A stretch of DNA of 64,000 nt from Siderastrea radians (Eukaryota > Cnidaria > Anthozoa > Scleractinia > Rhizangiidae), in the NCBI GenBank assembly GCA_964017195.1, contig OZ024887.1:59721311-59785310 (forward strand), in the 5' to 3' direction. The notes below the pieces were generated by a model that was not told the origin of the DNA, made no database searches, and worked only from the letters and a program-made list of their open reading frames with translations. Positions within the stretch are counted from its first letter, which is position 1, and each line of letters begins with the position of its first letter. Shown one piece after another: positions 41,884 to 49,619 of the stretch. The translations under genes and the position numbers were made by a program.

Positions 41884-42210
41884 ATGCAACGTCTTCGACG
41901 TCAATTACCGTTTTTACGGTCCATGTTACAAGAAGCCAATGGTTCCAAACGTCAAGAGTTGTTACAACATGCCAATGCCGATCAAATCAATGCTGTGAGT
42001 GAATTGGTTTTGAACTTCTTAAAAAACAAGATTCCTGTCACACCCCCCATCCTGGCTAAACTTCAACCCTATAAAAAGGTGCTACGCGATTTGGGACGTC
42101 GTCGACATTCCATCAAAAAACGGCGTGCGTGGTTAGTCCGACAAAAAGGACGCGGCTTGTTTCAAGGACTTCACGAGGTGTTATGTCAATGTGCTCGACC
42201 GACCCGTTAA
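41884..42210 (+). CDS. Conserved Polinton small protein, helical, Arg/Lys-rich (108 aa)
   Basis: Pattern 'FLRSMLQEANGSKRQELLQHA', then 'LNFLKNKIPVTP', then 'KLQPYKKVLRDLGRR' and a basic tail. This arrangement (helix, 'NGxxxL', 'LxPYKxxLRxL', poly-basic, K/Q-x-G-G end) is a common small protein of cnidarian Polintons in my recollection of the family. Its C-terminus 'RQKGRGLF' fits the second adenain consensus (XGX-G) rather than QRGG. Role unknown. Confidence 0.6.
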   Translation: MQRLRRQLPFLRSMLQEANGSKRQELLQHANADQINAVSELVLNFLKNKIPVTPPILAKLQPYKKVLRDLGRRRHSIKKRRAWLVRQKGRGLFQGLHEVLCQCARPTR

Positions 42211-42422
42211 CCCTGGCCACATGGATCACCCTGTTACAAGAGGCCAATCGGGCCACCGACAAGTGGAAAGACGACTGTTATTATTGGAAGCATAAATATC
42301 ACCTGTTGTATCGAGAGTACCAACATATGTTGAGGTCCCGTCTTTGTGAGAGCTGCCGTGAGATAGAAGACGGGGAACTTTGTCCCGACTGTAGTCAACC
42401 CCTATGGACGAGGTCTACATGA
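42183..42422 (+). CDS. Small zinc-ribbon-like protein (79 aa)
   Basis: Start ATG 42183, overlapping the previous gene by 28 nt. The C-terminal half has two CxxC pairs ('CESC' and 'CPDC', 10 residues apart), a likely zinc ribbon. The N-terminal half is an aromatic-rich coiled helix ('CYYWKHKYHLLYREY'). The 3' end overlaps the next gene by 19 nt. No family was recognised. Confidence 0.5.
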   Translation: MSMCSTDPLTLATWITLLQEANRATDKWKDDCYYWKHKYHLLYREYQHMLRSRLCESCREIEDGELCPDCSQPLWTRST

Positions 42423-43072
42423 TTCCCCAGAAGGACTTGAAGCAACTCATTCAATATTACAAAGGAGAACTCACCGAAAATGCCTTGTTGAACAAAGCCG
42501 CGACGCTCGCCGCTAAAAAACATGTCTTGTTAGCCAATCCCGAATTACCCCCCGCCGTGGTCAATGCTCAAACCAAACCGTTGAGTCAAGAATTAATCAA
42601 GTTAACCAAACGCATTCGTCAATTTCCCGGAGGCGTGGGGGTTGGTGCCCCGGGGGCCCCGCCAGGCGAAGAAGAAGAAGAAGAAGCCGGGGATTTGGTG
42701 ACAGGACCCGTGGAACAATGGTTGAAGCGCATGATAAAAGGAGGTCCGTCGGCTCCCAAACCCACCATTACCCCTGCTACCAGGGAAGACACGAGAGAAC
42801 AGAGACCTTCTACCAGTCGAGGAGAAGAGAGACCTTCTACCAGTCGAGGGGATATCCGGTCGCGTTTACAAACCGTACGAGAACGACGCAAGGCCTGGGA
42901 AAAGCATTTAACCGAAAGTGGTGCCGCGAAAGGTAAAGGGAAAGGCAAAGGCAAAGGCAAAGGCAAAGGCGTCTCCCGTGAAGTGCAAGCATTAAAACCC
43001 TTACCCGGTTGGGAAGATTGGGCCAAAGGCAAACCGCCCCGAAGGAGACGTTTGCACTACGACAGTGAATAA
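42404..43072 (+). CDS. Conserved Polinton protein with low-complexity C-terminus (222 aa)
   Basis: The first ~75 residues ('YMIPQKDLKQLIQYYKGELTENA', 'LNKAATLAAKKH', 'LTKRIRQFP') match the helical domain of a protein that recurs in cnidarian Polintons. Then follow a Gly/Pro/Glu stretch, a duplicated 'RPSTSRGEE'-type segment near residues 130-150 and a (KG)6-like run near 180. The function is not known; a virion or DNA-associated scaffold is possible. Confidence 0.6.
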   Translation: MDEVYMIPQKDLKQLIQYYKGELTENALLNKAATLAAKKHVLLANPELPPAVVNAQTKPLSQELIKLTKRIRQFPGGVGVGAPGAPPGEEEEEEAGDLVTGPVEQWLKRMIKGGPSAPKPTITPATREDTREQRPSTSRGEERPSTSRGDIRSRLQTVRERRKAWEKHLTESGAAKGKGKGKGKGKGKGVSREVQALKPLPGWEDWAKGKPPRRRRLHYDSE

Positions 43073-43074
43073 AC

Positions 43075-43431
43075 ATGCCTCCCAAGAGGAGAAGGGGTAT
43101 CAAACGGAAACGCCGTCAACGAGGAGGGGCAGTGGATGTCCAAAAATGGATTGCTAAAACCGGCAAAGAATTTCATTGGCCTGGCTATCAGTACATGGGC
43201 CCTGGGACGCATTTAGCCAAACGTCTAAAACGTGGGGATCCAGGGATCAATCGCTTGGATCAAATTGCGAAACAACACGACATTGATTACAGCCGTGCCA
43301 AGAATTTGCAAGATAAATGGAAAGCCGATACGAAGATGATCCAAGCCATTGATCGGTTACCCGGCAAGAAAACCAAGACGGAACGGGTGGTCAAGAAAAT
43401 CATGCAAGCCAAGAAACGTTTAAAATTGTAA
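43075..43431 (+). CDS. Phospholipase A2-like virion protein (118 aa)
   Basis: After a basic leader ending in 'RRQRGG' (residues 13-18) comes the parvovirus-VP1-type PLA2 signature: a 'YMGPGT' calcium-loop-like motif (residues 40-45), 'GDPGINRLDQIAKQHDIDY' with the His-Asp pair at residues 69-70, and a basic tail. In other viruses this domain opens endosomal membranes during entry. Its joint occurrence with a QRGG cut site suggests release during capsid maturation. Intact frame. An AATAAA (43468-43473) follows 37 nt after the stop. Confidence 0.8.
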   Translation: MPPKRRRGIKRKRRQRGGAVDVQKWIAKTGKEFHWPGYQYMGPGTHLAKRLKRGDPGINRLDQIAKQHDIDYSRAKNLQDKWKADTKMIQAIDRLPGKKTKTERVVKKIMQAKKRLKL

Positions 43432-43467
43432 AAAACTTTAATGACACCCCCAGTTACATGTTGTGTA

Positions 43468-43473
43468 AATAAA
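43468..43473 (+). terminator. Poly(A) signal at end of the late-type gene cluster
   Basis: AATAAA between the convergent ends of the rightward cluster (stop 43431) and the leftward gene (stop 43500). Confidence 0.55.
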
Positions 43474-43499
43474 AAATGAAAATGTCAAGCATTGTCTCT

Positions 43500-44090
43500 T
43501 TACGAAACAAAGTCCTCCAAATCAAAGTCAGACTCCTGGGGGCTCCATGGGCCCAAATCATGGAAAACATCCTGCAAAGAGTCGTCCGATGGCACGTCCG
43601 TTGACTCCTGTAGGAGGTTGTCTAAAAACCCCTTTCCCTCGTCCCACAAGTCACAAGAAGAATCCAGGGGATGAAGGGCCCCTGAAGCCCTGTCCATTAT
43701 TATGACCTCCTGGCCGGGCGAGAGGGAGTCCCAAAAGCCTTGCCTAAAATCGCCCACACGGACCGTCAGGGAAAGGGGTCCTGTTGCAGAGGGACGAGGT
43801 GAGAGGGAGTCCCAAAAGCCTTGCATAAAGTCGTCCACACGGACCGTCAGGGAAAGGGGGCCCAAGGCTTGGTGTTTTTCCTGCGTTCTCTGTCGTTCCG
43901 CGAGCCCTCTTGCTATTCGGTTGGCATACCTGGTTCGGTACCGGGGTTGGGAGGTCTGGCGCTCTGCCATTTCATCATCGTCGTCGTCGGTGAGGGGGAG
44001 GCCCTTACGTTTCTTGGCCCGATACCGTCGTTTCTGGGCAGCGACTCGCTCGGGATGCCTGGCCCGATAGCGTTGTTTCCGGGCGGGCTT
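43500..44090 (-). pseudogene. Continuation of the 44400 leftward gene after a frame change
   Basis: This minus-strand frame carries on the 'YRARHPERVAAQ' repeats that the frame starting at 44400 leaves near 44.085 kb. It then shows a duplicated 'GPLSLTVRVDDFMQGFWDSLSP' unit (about 31 residues, 43.71-43.88 kb) and an acidic end with 'DLEDFVS'. The part of this frame upstream of 44.09 kb is unlike protein. The two frames therefore look like one gene with a 1-nt insertion ('ccgggcgggcttct' versus the usual 'ctgggcagcgact' inside the repeat). The acidic C-terminus may be a transactivation-type region; this is inference. Confidence 0.6.
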
Positions 44091-44400
44091 CTCGCTCGGG
44101 ATGGTTGGCCCGATACCGTCGTTTCTGGGCGGCGACTCGCTCGGGATGCCTGGCCCGATAGCTTTGTCTCTGGGCGGCGACCCGCTGGGGATGCCTGGCC
44201 CGGTACCTGGCGTTAACGACCCGTCGCCGCGCCCGTCGTTGGGCTTCTTTAGCCCGGAGCTGTGCGAGTTCATCGGGGCTGTCTTCACTGTCGTCGCTGG
44301 TGGTATCCGTCGTGGTGGTGAGTTCGTCGGGGCTGTCGTCACTGTCGTCGTTTGGCGGAGGACGTCTGGCGGGGCGTTTGATACGCTTGATGCGCGGCAT
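44005..44400 (-). CDS. Leftward gene: acidic and RxRHPERV-repeat protein, frame-shifted
   Basis: Starts at ATG 44400 with a basic N-terminus, two acidic 'DDSxDSPDEL' repeats and then 14-15 residue repeats 'YRARHPERVAAQKRR'. Such Arg-rich repeats occur in many viral and mobile-element proteins and probably bind nucleic acid. After the third repeat the frame becomes unlike the family and ends at 44005; the repeats continue in the frame annotated at 43500-44090. It overlaps the upstream leftward gene by 62 nt. Confidence 0.6.
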   Translation of the reverse strand: MPRIKRIKRPARRPPPNDDSDDSPDELTTTTDTTSDDSEDSPDELAQLRAKEAQRRARRRVVNARYRARHPQRVAAQRQSYRARHPERVAAQKRRYRANHPEREARPETTLSGQASRASRCPETTVSGQET

Positions 44401-44728
44401 CAGGAGAGGGCGGCGGTGCTGGTGGGGGCGTGAGGGGACGTTTAAACTGATAACGCCAATAGGGGCAGCAGAAGTCTAGCCCCTCGACGAACCACTCACA
44501 GGTTAGTTGAGGGTAGCACCGTTGATGATACGGACGCGCCTGTTCTGCTCGGCGTCTCTGGGCCTCTACTTTTTCCGGCTCCAACTGCTTCAAAGTTTCT
44601 GCAAATTCACCAAGGCTTTCGTCCTCCCACACCCACTCCTGCTTCACTTTCTCCAACACCTGCTCCACTTCTAAATCCGCCTCGAACTTCTCAAAGTCTT
44701 TCAATAGCTTTTCATGGGCAGAGTCCAT
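44339..44728 (-). CDS. Leftward gene of unknown function (129 aa)
   Basis: First gene of the leftward unit; minus-directed TATA (complement of ttttata, 44760-44766) lies about 32 nt upstream of the ATG at 44728. The N-terminal half is an acidic coiled helix ('LLKDFEKFEADLEVEQVLEKV'). The C-terminal half has Cys/Trp/Tyr-rich 'CYPQLTCEWFVEGLDFCCPYW' and a Pro-rich end. No family was recognised. Divergent from PolB, so probably part of an early unit. Confidence 0.6.
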   Translation of the reverse strand: MDSAHEKLLKDFEKFEADLEVEQVLEKVKQEWVWEDESLGEFAETLKQLEPEKVEAQRRRAEQARPYHQRCYPQLTCEWFVEGLDFCCPYWRYQFKRPLTPPPAPPPSPDAAHQAYQTPRQTSSAKRRQ

Positions 44729-44759
44729 TTTGAGATGACTCAGCTCGAGGGGCGATCTG

Positions 44760-44925
44760 TTTTATAGTCTCTCATTCATTCCCATCATGCCCATGGACCC
44801 TAACTAGAGAGGGGGGAGGGGGGTCCCCCCACCTCTTCCCCTCCCAAAGCATGATGGGCCTTTCTCTCATTGGCCCATTCCCTCCCACGTGACCCTTTTG
44901 GTTCTCTATAAAAACAGAGCCCCGA
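44760..44925. promoter_or_regulatory. Divergent promoter of PolB and leftward genes (module copy 2)
   Basis: A minus TATA (44760-44766) and a plus TATAAAAA (44907-44914) flank a GC-rich core at 44810-44838 and 'cctcccacgtgaccc' near 44.88 kb. The core and the E-box/G-rich segment are the reverse complement of promoter copy 1 (34.38-34.62 kb), and the relative order is conserved, including 'ctagttaggg...ccatgggcat' between core and leftward TATA. Confidence 0.75.
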
Positions 44926-44947
44926 CCGTCAGCAAGTTCATCTGATC

Positions 44948-47233
44948 ATGACCTCTCAGCCAGAAGAAGAAGAAGAAGGCGCGGGGCCCAGCGGCCTCGC
45001 CCACCATGAGGTTTTAGCCATGCTAGGTCTCGAGACTTCAGACTCGGAAAAAGAAGAGACAAATCTGTTATATCCCGAGGAGATGAGAGACAACGAGGAA
45101 GATGATGACTTATACAATGACCTCCTCGATCATTTGGAACGACAACATGCCTTTCAAACTCGTCTCCTTCAACAAAGTGGAGCAGGAGATTTGGATACCT
45201 CGATCGGAACCACTCATCTCCTTCAACAAACTGGAGCAGGAACGTTTGACTTTGAACTCCAACCCTTTGTTAATCGTACGAGTCGTCGAATGGGGGTACG
45301 TGAACGACATTTCACTACCCGTTTACGTCAAAGGGGGAACTTGATTGCAGATCAAAACATCACGGAAGCTCTCCAAGACGGTTTACGTCGAGCGGTGAAT
45401 CAAGTGTTGACCACCACGCCTGGCCTCGACGATCAAGATCGCCTTTACTTTACCATCAGCTCCGACAGACTCCACAATAATTTCCAGGGCTGGGGATTAC
45501 GGGCGGGTGAATGGCGTGAAGGTGGGGACCGTCTGGCAGCCCTCTTGTATCGCTTGGCTCAAGCCCTCAACAGCAACGAACAATTTGAAATGGACGATTC
45601 CTTTCAATTGTCCATCACTCAAGTCCATCATGCACCTCAAGGAACCGGGAAACCGCGTCGTGGCAAACCCGGCCACCCCACCATGGCCATGTTAACGGCC
45701 AAGAAAAACTCGGTCATCCGCATCCAAAATGATGATGAGCTCTGTTGCGCCAGAGCCCTCGTGGTCGCCAAAACTCGCCTGGACCAACACCCGAAACAGA
45801 GAGCCATTCAGCGTGGGGATGGTCCACTGCAAAGAACCCTCGCCTGGGACCTCCAGAATGAAGCCAAGGTACCATTCGGCCCATGCAGTTACGACGCCTT
45901 GACAGCCTTCAGCAAGGCCCCATCCCTGACCGGTTACCAGATCCTGTTGGTGGATGCCGCCCGGTATTTTCACATCACGACCTTTGGAGGCCCTCAAGAC
46001 AAATCATTGATTCTGTTGCATCACCAAGGACATTACGACGTCATTACTCGTTTACCGGGGTTTTTCGGGTCCAGTTACGTTTGTGCCCATTGTTGGAAAC
46101 CCTATAACACCGAGGGACTTCATCGATGCAATAAGAAAAAACAATGCGGGGCCTGTCGTCAAAAAGAGTGTCCTGATTTCCAGGCAGCCTATCCTCGAGG
46201 CCAGAAAGCTACCCGACGGTGCAAACAATGTCATCGGGACTTTTTTGGAGAGACGTGTTTCCAAGCCCATGTCAGCAAGGACCACACGGGCAAACCTGCA
46301 GCCAACCTAGAGTCCTCCGTCTGCTTTCGTCGCCGTCGCTGTCGTGACTGTCGTAAACAGAACGTCGGATTAGACAAGATTCAAAAGCATCAATGTGGGT
46401 ATATCGATTGTCCCTCCTGCCACGAGTACGTGGACGGGGAAACTCATCGTTGTTTTATTCAAACAGCCCCCAAACCTCAAGCCCAGAACAAAAGAAAGAG
46501 GAAACGAGGCACCACAGAAACCACCCCGGAGGAGGACGAGCTGCCCCCTTTACATGTGTTTTTTGACATTGAAGCCATGCAACCCCATGAAAAACACATC
46601 GCCAATCTCGTCGTGGCCGAAACCGAAGACGACGACCAACCCATGTGTTTCCACGGCAACCATTGCGTCCGAGATTTCCTGGAATGGTTGGATACCTTGA
46701 CCAACTATGACACAAGACAAGTCAACGTACTCGCTCATAACTTCCAGGGGTACGATGGCTATTTTGTCATTCATCAATACTATGACGACAGCCGAATCGT
46801 CCAACAGCTACGGAACGGGTGTAAACTCTTGCAAGTCCAACACGACCGTATACAATTCATCGATTCGATGAGTTTCTTCCAGATGCCCCTCTCCGCCTTT
46901 CCCAAAACCTTTGGATTAACGGAATTGAAAAAAGGGTACTTCCCTCACCTGTTCAACCACCCCGACCACCAAACGTACGTGGGACCCGTGCCAGCCCTCG
47001 ATTACTACATGCCTGAAACCATGTCACCCGAAGACAAGCAAGCCTTGGAAACGTGGCATCAAGAGCAACGCAACAAAGTGTTTGACTTTCAGAAAGAATT
47101 GGTCGCCTATTGCAAGTCGGATGTACGCCTCTTGAAGCAAGGTTGTCTGACATTCAAACGCTTGTTTGAAACCCTGACGGGCTTCAACCCCATATCACCA
47201 TTGCCTCTGCCTGCAACCGGGATTTACGCATGA
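44948..47233 (+). CDS. polB: Protein-primed DNA polymerase B, N-terminal and exonuclease part (frame-shifted end)
   Basis: 761 aa. Order: an acidic N-terminus with a duplicated 'LLQQSGAG'-type segment; a globular N-terminal domain; a Cys/His-rich region (about residues 378-515, several CxxC pairs); then the 3'-5' exonuclease with ExoI 'FFDIEA' (about 538-543), ExoII 'AHNFQGYDGYF' (about 596-606) and ExoIII 'YCKSDVRLL' (about 719-727). After 'GFNPI' near 47.19 kb the frame leaves the family pattern, and a TGA at 47231 ends it. The family sequence continues in the -1 frame from about 47191 into the next entry. PolB of this type copies the linear element using a protein primer. Confidence 0.85.
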   Translation: MTSQPEEEEEGAGPSGLAHHEVLAMLGLETSDSEKEETNLLYPEEMRDNEEDDDLYNDLLDHLERQHAFQTRLLQQSGAGDLDTSIGTTHLLQQTGAGTFDFELQPFVNRTSRRMGVRERHFTTRLRQRGNLIADQNITEALQDGLRRAVNQVLTTTPGLDDQDRLYFTISSDRLHNNFQGWGLRAGEWREGGDRLAALLYRLAQALNSNEQFEMDDSFQLSITQVHHAPQGTGKPRRGKPGHPTMAMLTAKKNSVIRIQNDDELCCARALVVAKTRLDQHPKQRAIQRGDGPLQRTLAWDLQNEAKVPFGPCSYDALTAFSKAPSLTGYQILLVDAARYFHITTFGGPQDKSLILLHHQGHYDVITRLPGFFGSSYVCAHCWKPYNTEGLHRCNKKKQCGACRQKECPDFQAAYPRGQKATRRCKQCHRDFFGETCFQAHVSKDHTGKPAANLESSVCFRRRRCRDCRKQNVGLDKIQKHQCGYIDCPSCHEYVDGETHRCFIQTAPKPQAQNKRKRKRGTTETTPEEDELPPLHVFFDIEAMQPHEKHIANLVVAETEDDDQPMCFHGNHCVRDFLEWLDTLTNYDTRQVNVLAHNFQGYDGYFVIHQYYDDSRIVQQLRNGCKLLQVQHDRIQFIDSMSFFQMPLSAFPKTFGLTELKKGYFPHLFNHPDHQTYVGPVPALDYYMPETMSPEDKQALETWHQEQRNKVFDFQKELVAYCKSDVRLLKQGCLTFKRLFETLTGFNPISPLPLPATGIYA

Positions 47234-49050
47234 ACCGGATGATCCCCAACAGCATCGCCAGTGAACCCGTCCGTGGTTGGCGCAACTCCATCAATCAATC
47301 ACGAGTAGCCCTGGAATGGCTCACCTGGTGTGCCCGAGAAAATAACATTCAGCATGTGCGCAATGCCGGCGAGGTTCGCATCCCGTCCATTGGCTTCGTC
47401 GATGGCTACTGCCACGACACCCGGACCGTGTACGAATTTCAAGGGTGTTTCACCCATGGATGCCCGACCTGTTATCCAAACCGCCACGAAACCCATGTCC
47501 GCCACTTTGATCGAAGCCTGCAAGATGTCTACGAGACCACCCAACAAAAGATCCAACGGTTAAAACAGCAAGGGTACACCGTCGTTCAAATCTGGGAATG
47601 TGAATGGAACCGTCTCAAAGACACCTCCCTAGACATCCGTACGTTTGTGGCCCAGCTTCAATTCATCGAGCCACTCAATCCGCGAGACGCCTTCTGCGGA
47701 GGCCGTACCAATGCCGTCAAGTTGTACCATCACGTCACCCCCAGTCAAAAGATCCATTACATTGATGTCACCTCTTTGTACCCATGGGTGAACAAAACCT
47801 GTGTGTACCCTAAAGGGCATCCGACAATCATCTCCACCCCGGGTCACACCGACATCCGCCAGTACTTTGGTCTCATCCAATGTCAAATCCTACCTCCACG
47901 TGAACTGTATCATCCTGTCCTGCCTTACCGCCATGACGACAAACTCCTGTTTCCCCTCTGTGCCGCCTGTGTGGAACAAGAGATGCCCAAAAGACCATTA
48001 GAGAGAACCTCGGAATGCGTGCACACGGACCGGCAACGTGTCCTGACGGGAACATGGTGCACCCCCGAATTAGAGAAAGCCGTCGAGCTTGGGTACCAAG
48101 TCCAGTACATCTATGAGGTGTGGCATTTTGACGACACCTGTGAGGGGCTCTTCAGAGACTACGTCAACACTTGGTTAAAAATCAAACAAGAAGCCAGTGG
48201 GTTGCCTAAGGACGACATGTCAGAGCAAGCCAAACAGGACTACATCCAGAAGTACTTCGAGCATGAAGGCATCCAGTTGAAGTATGACAAAATTGAGAAG
48301 AATCCCGGCTTGCGCACCTTAGCCAAAATGATGTTGAATTCCATGTGGGGCAAGTTTGGACAACGCCTGAACAAAACCCAAATCCAAACCTTTGAGGACC
48401 CGCAAGCCTTCCACCGTTTCTTGAAGACGGATACCATGGACGTACGACACGTCTCTGTGGTCAATGACCAATTGGTGGAAGTACATTATCAGTACCAGGA
48501 CGAAGACATCCCCGTGTCACCCAACCTTAACATTTTTGTAGCCTGTTTCACTACCTGTTGGGCCCGGCTCCGACTCTATGCCGCCCTGCAGCAGCTGCAG
48601 CAACGTGTCTTGTACTACGACACCGACTCTGTCATCTTCGTTACAGACGAAGGCCAAGCCAACCCAGACTTGGGCGATTACCTCGGCGACTTTACGAGTG
48701 AATTGGACAAGGACGATTACATCCTGGAATTCGTGTCGGCGGGTCCCAAGAACTATGGGTACCAAACCAAACTTGGTCACGTAGAATGCAAGGTGCGGGG
48801 ATTCCGTCTCAACAGCGAAGGCAAAACGCAATTGAATTACAACGTCATGAAAGCCAATGTCATCGATGAAATCCAGAAGCCTCAAAAGAATCCACGTGAG
48901 ACCACGGTCTACAATACCCACCACATCGTACGCAATCCAAAAACCTATCAACTGTACACCTTTTCCCAAAAGAAAGATTACAAACTGGTCTACGACAAGA
49001 GAGTCCTGGATCCCATCAACTTCCAAACCTACCCCTATGGTTACCATTGA
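47230..49050 (+). CDS. polB: DNA polymerase B, polymerase domain (separate frame)
   Basis: 606 aa from the ATG that overlaps the preceding TGA (ATGA). Family sequence is already present in this frame from about 47191, so the ATG is an internal Met of the normal protein. Polymerase motifs: A 'DVTSLYP' (about residue 179), B 'KMMLNSMWGKFGQ' (about 366) and C 'YYDTDS' (about 461), all with catalytic residues. A TPR-type insertion region typical of protein-primed enzymes lies between A and B. All active-site residues are present, but the exonuclease part is in another frame. Either the copy is damaged by a one-nucleotide change or the two halves are made separately. Confidence 0.85.
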   Translation: MNRMIPNSIASEPVRGWRNSINQSRVALEWLTWCARENNIQHVRNAGEVRIPSIGFVDGYCHDTRTVYEFQGCFTHGCPTCYPNRHETHVRHFDRSLQDVYETTQQKIQRLKQQGYTVVQIWECEWNRLKDTSLDIRTFVAQLQFIEPLNPRDAFCGGRTNAVKLYHHVTPSQKIHYIDVTSLYPWVNKTCVYPKGHPTIISTPGHTDIRQYFGLIQCQILPPRELYHPVLPYRHDDKLLFPLCAACVEQEMPKRPLERTSECVHTDRQRVLTGTWCTPELEKAVELGYQVQYIYEVWHFDDTCEGLFRDYVNTWLKIKQEASGLPKDDMSEQAKQDYIQKYFEHEGIQLKYDKIEKNPGLRTLAKMMLNSMWGKFGQRLNKTQIQTFEDPQAFHRFLKTDTMDVRHVSVVNDQLVEVHYQYQDEDIPVSPNLNIFVACFTTCWARLRLYAALQQLQQRVLYYDTDSVIFVTDEGQANPDLGDYLGDFTSELDKDDYILEFVSAGPKNYGYQTKLGHVECKVRGFRLNSEGKTQLNYNVMKANVIDEIQKPQKNPRETTVYNTHHIVRNPKTYQLYTFSQKKDYKLVYDKRVLDPINFQTYPYGYH

Positions 49051-49194
49051 CAGACGCGGCAAAACCTGAGACGTCTCTGCAATGGAACCCCCCATATGTG
49101 GCTGTTGCTTGCTTGCTTGCTTGCTTCATTGCAATGCACTCCTTTTCTTGGGTCTGTTCATCCCGATCTTGGTTTTCCGGTCGAATGGACTCGT

Positions 49195-49335
49195 CAAAAA
49201 TGGAACACTCATACTATCAAAAGGAATACTCATCATCAAAATGGAACACTCATATTATCAAAAGGAAATACTCATCATGGAACACTCATACTATCAAAAG
49301 GAATACTCATCATCAAAATGGAACACTCATAGGAA
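49195..49335. repeat. Minisatellite, 'ggaacactcat/tatcaaaagg' units, block 1
   Basis: Units built from 'ggaacactcatactatcaaa' and 'ggaatactcatcatcaaaat' repeat several times directly after PolB. Frames in the three phases are repeats of the DNA, not genes. Confidence 0.85.
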
Positions 49336-49411
49336 CCCTCCATATGTGACTGATGTGACTTGACTGCAATCCCTTGAACTCCAATTTTCCTTTTCTTGGC
49401 TTTGTGGACAC

Positions 49412-49475
49412 TAATGCTGGCTTCTGATTGGTCGAGTGACGTCATCACCGAAAGTGGAATGGGAAACCACTGACC
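49412..49475 (+). repeat. Internal diverged fragment of the terminal repeat
   Basis: 'taatgctggcttctgattgg...tgacgtcatcacc' matches positions about 32831-32895 of the left terminal repeat in the same orientation with a few substitutions ('ccgaaagtggaatggg' versus 'ccggaagtgggatggg'). It includes the CCAAT and CRE motifs. It is about 1.5 kb inside the right end. Confidence 0.85.
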
Positions 49476-49619
49476 AGAGGGAATTTGCGATCGTCTTCTT
49501 CATTAATGTCCAGGCCTCGTGGAATAGCAACATTCATATTTAGGAACTCTACAATGTGTTCCTCCTCGTCAAAACCTAATGCGCATCCCCTACGGTGATC
49601 TGATTGCCAGTCAGGGAAG

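Noticed and set aside
43500..44342. 280-codon minus-strand frame taken as a single complete gene
   Set aside because: Only its part downstream of about 44.09 kb resembles the repeat protein; the upstream part is an out-of-frame reading of the gene starting at 44400.
48517..49095. 192-codon minus-strand frame within PolB
   Set aside because: Shadow of the polymerase domain; no motif.
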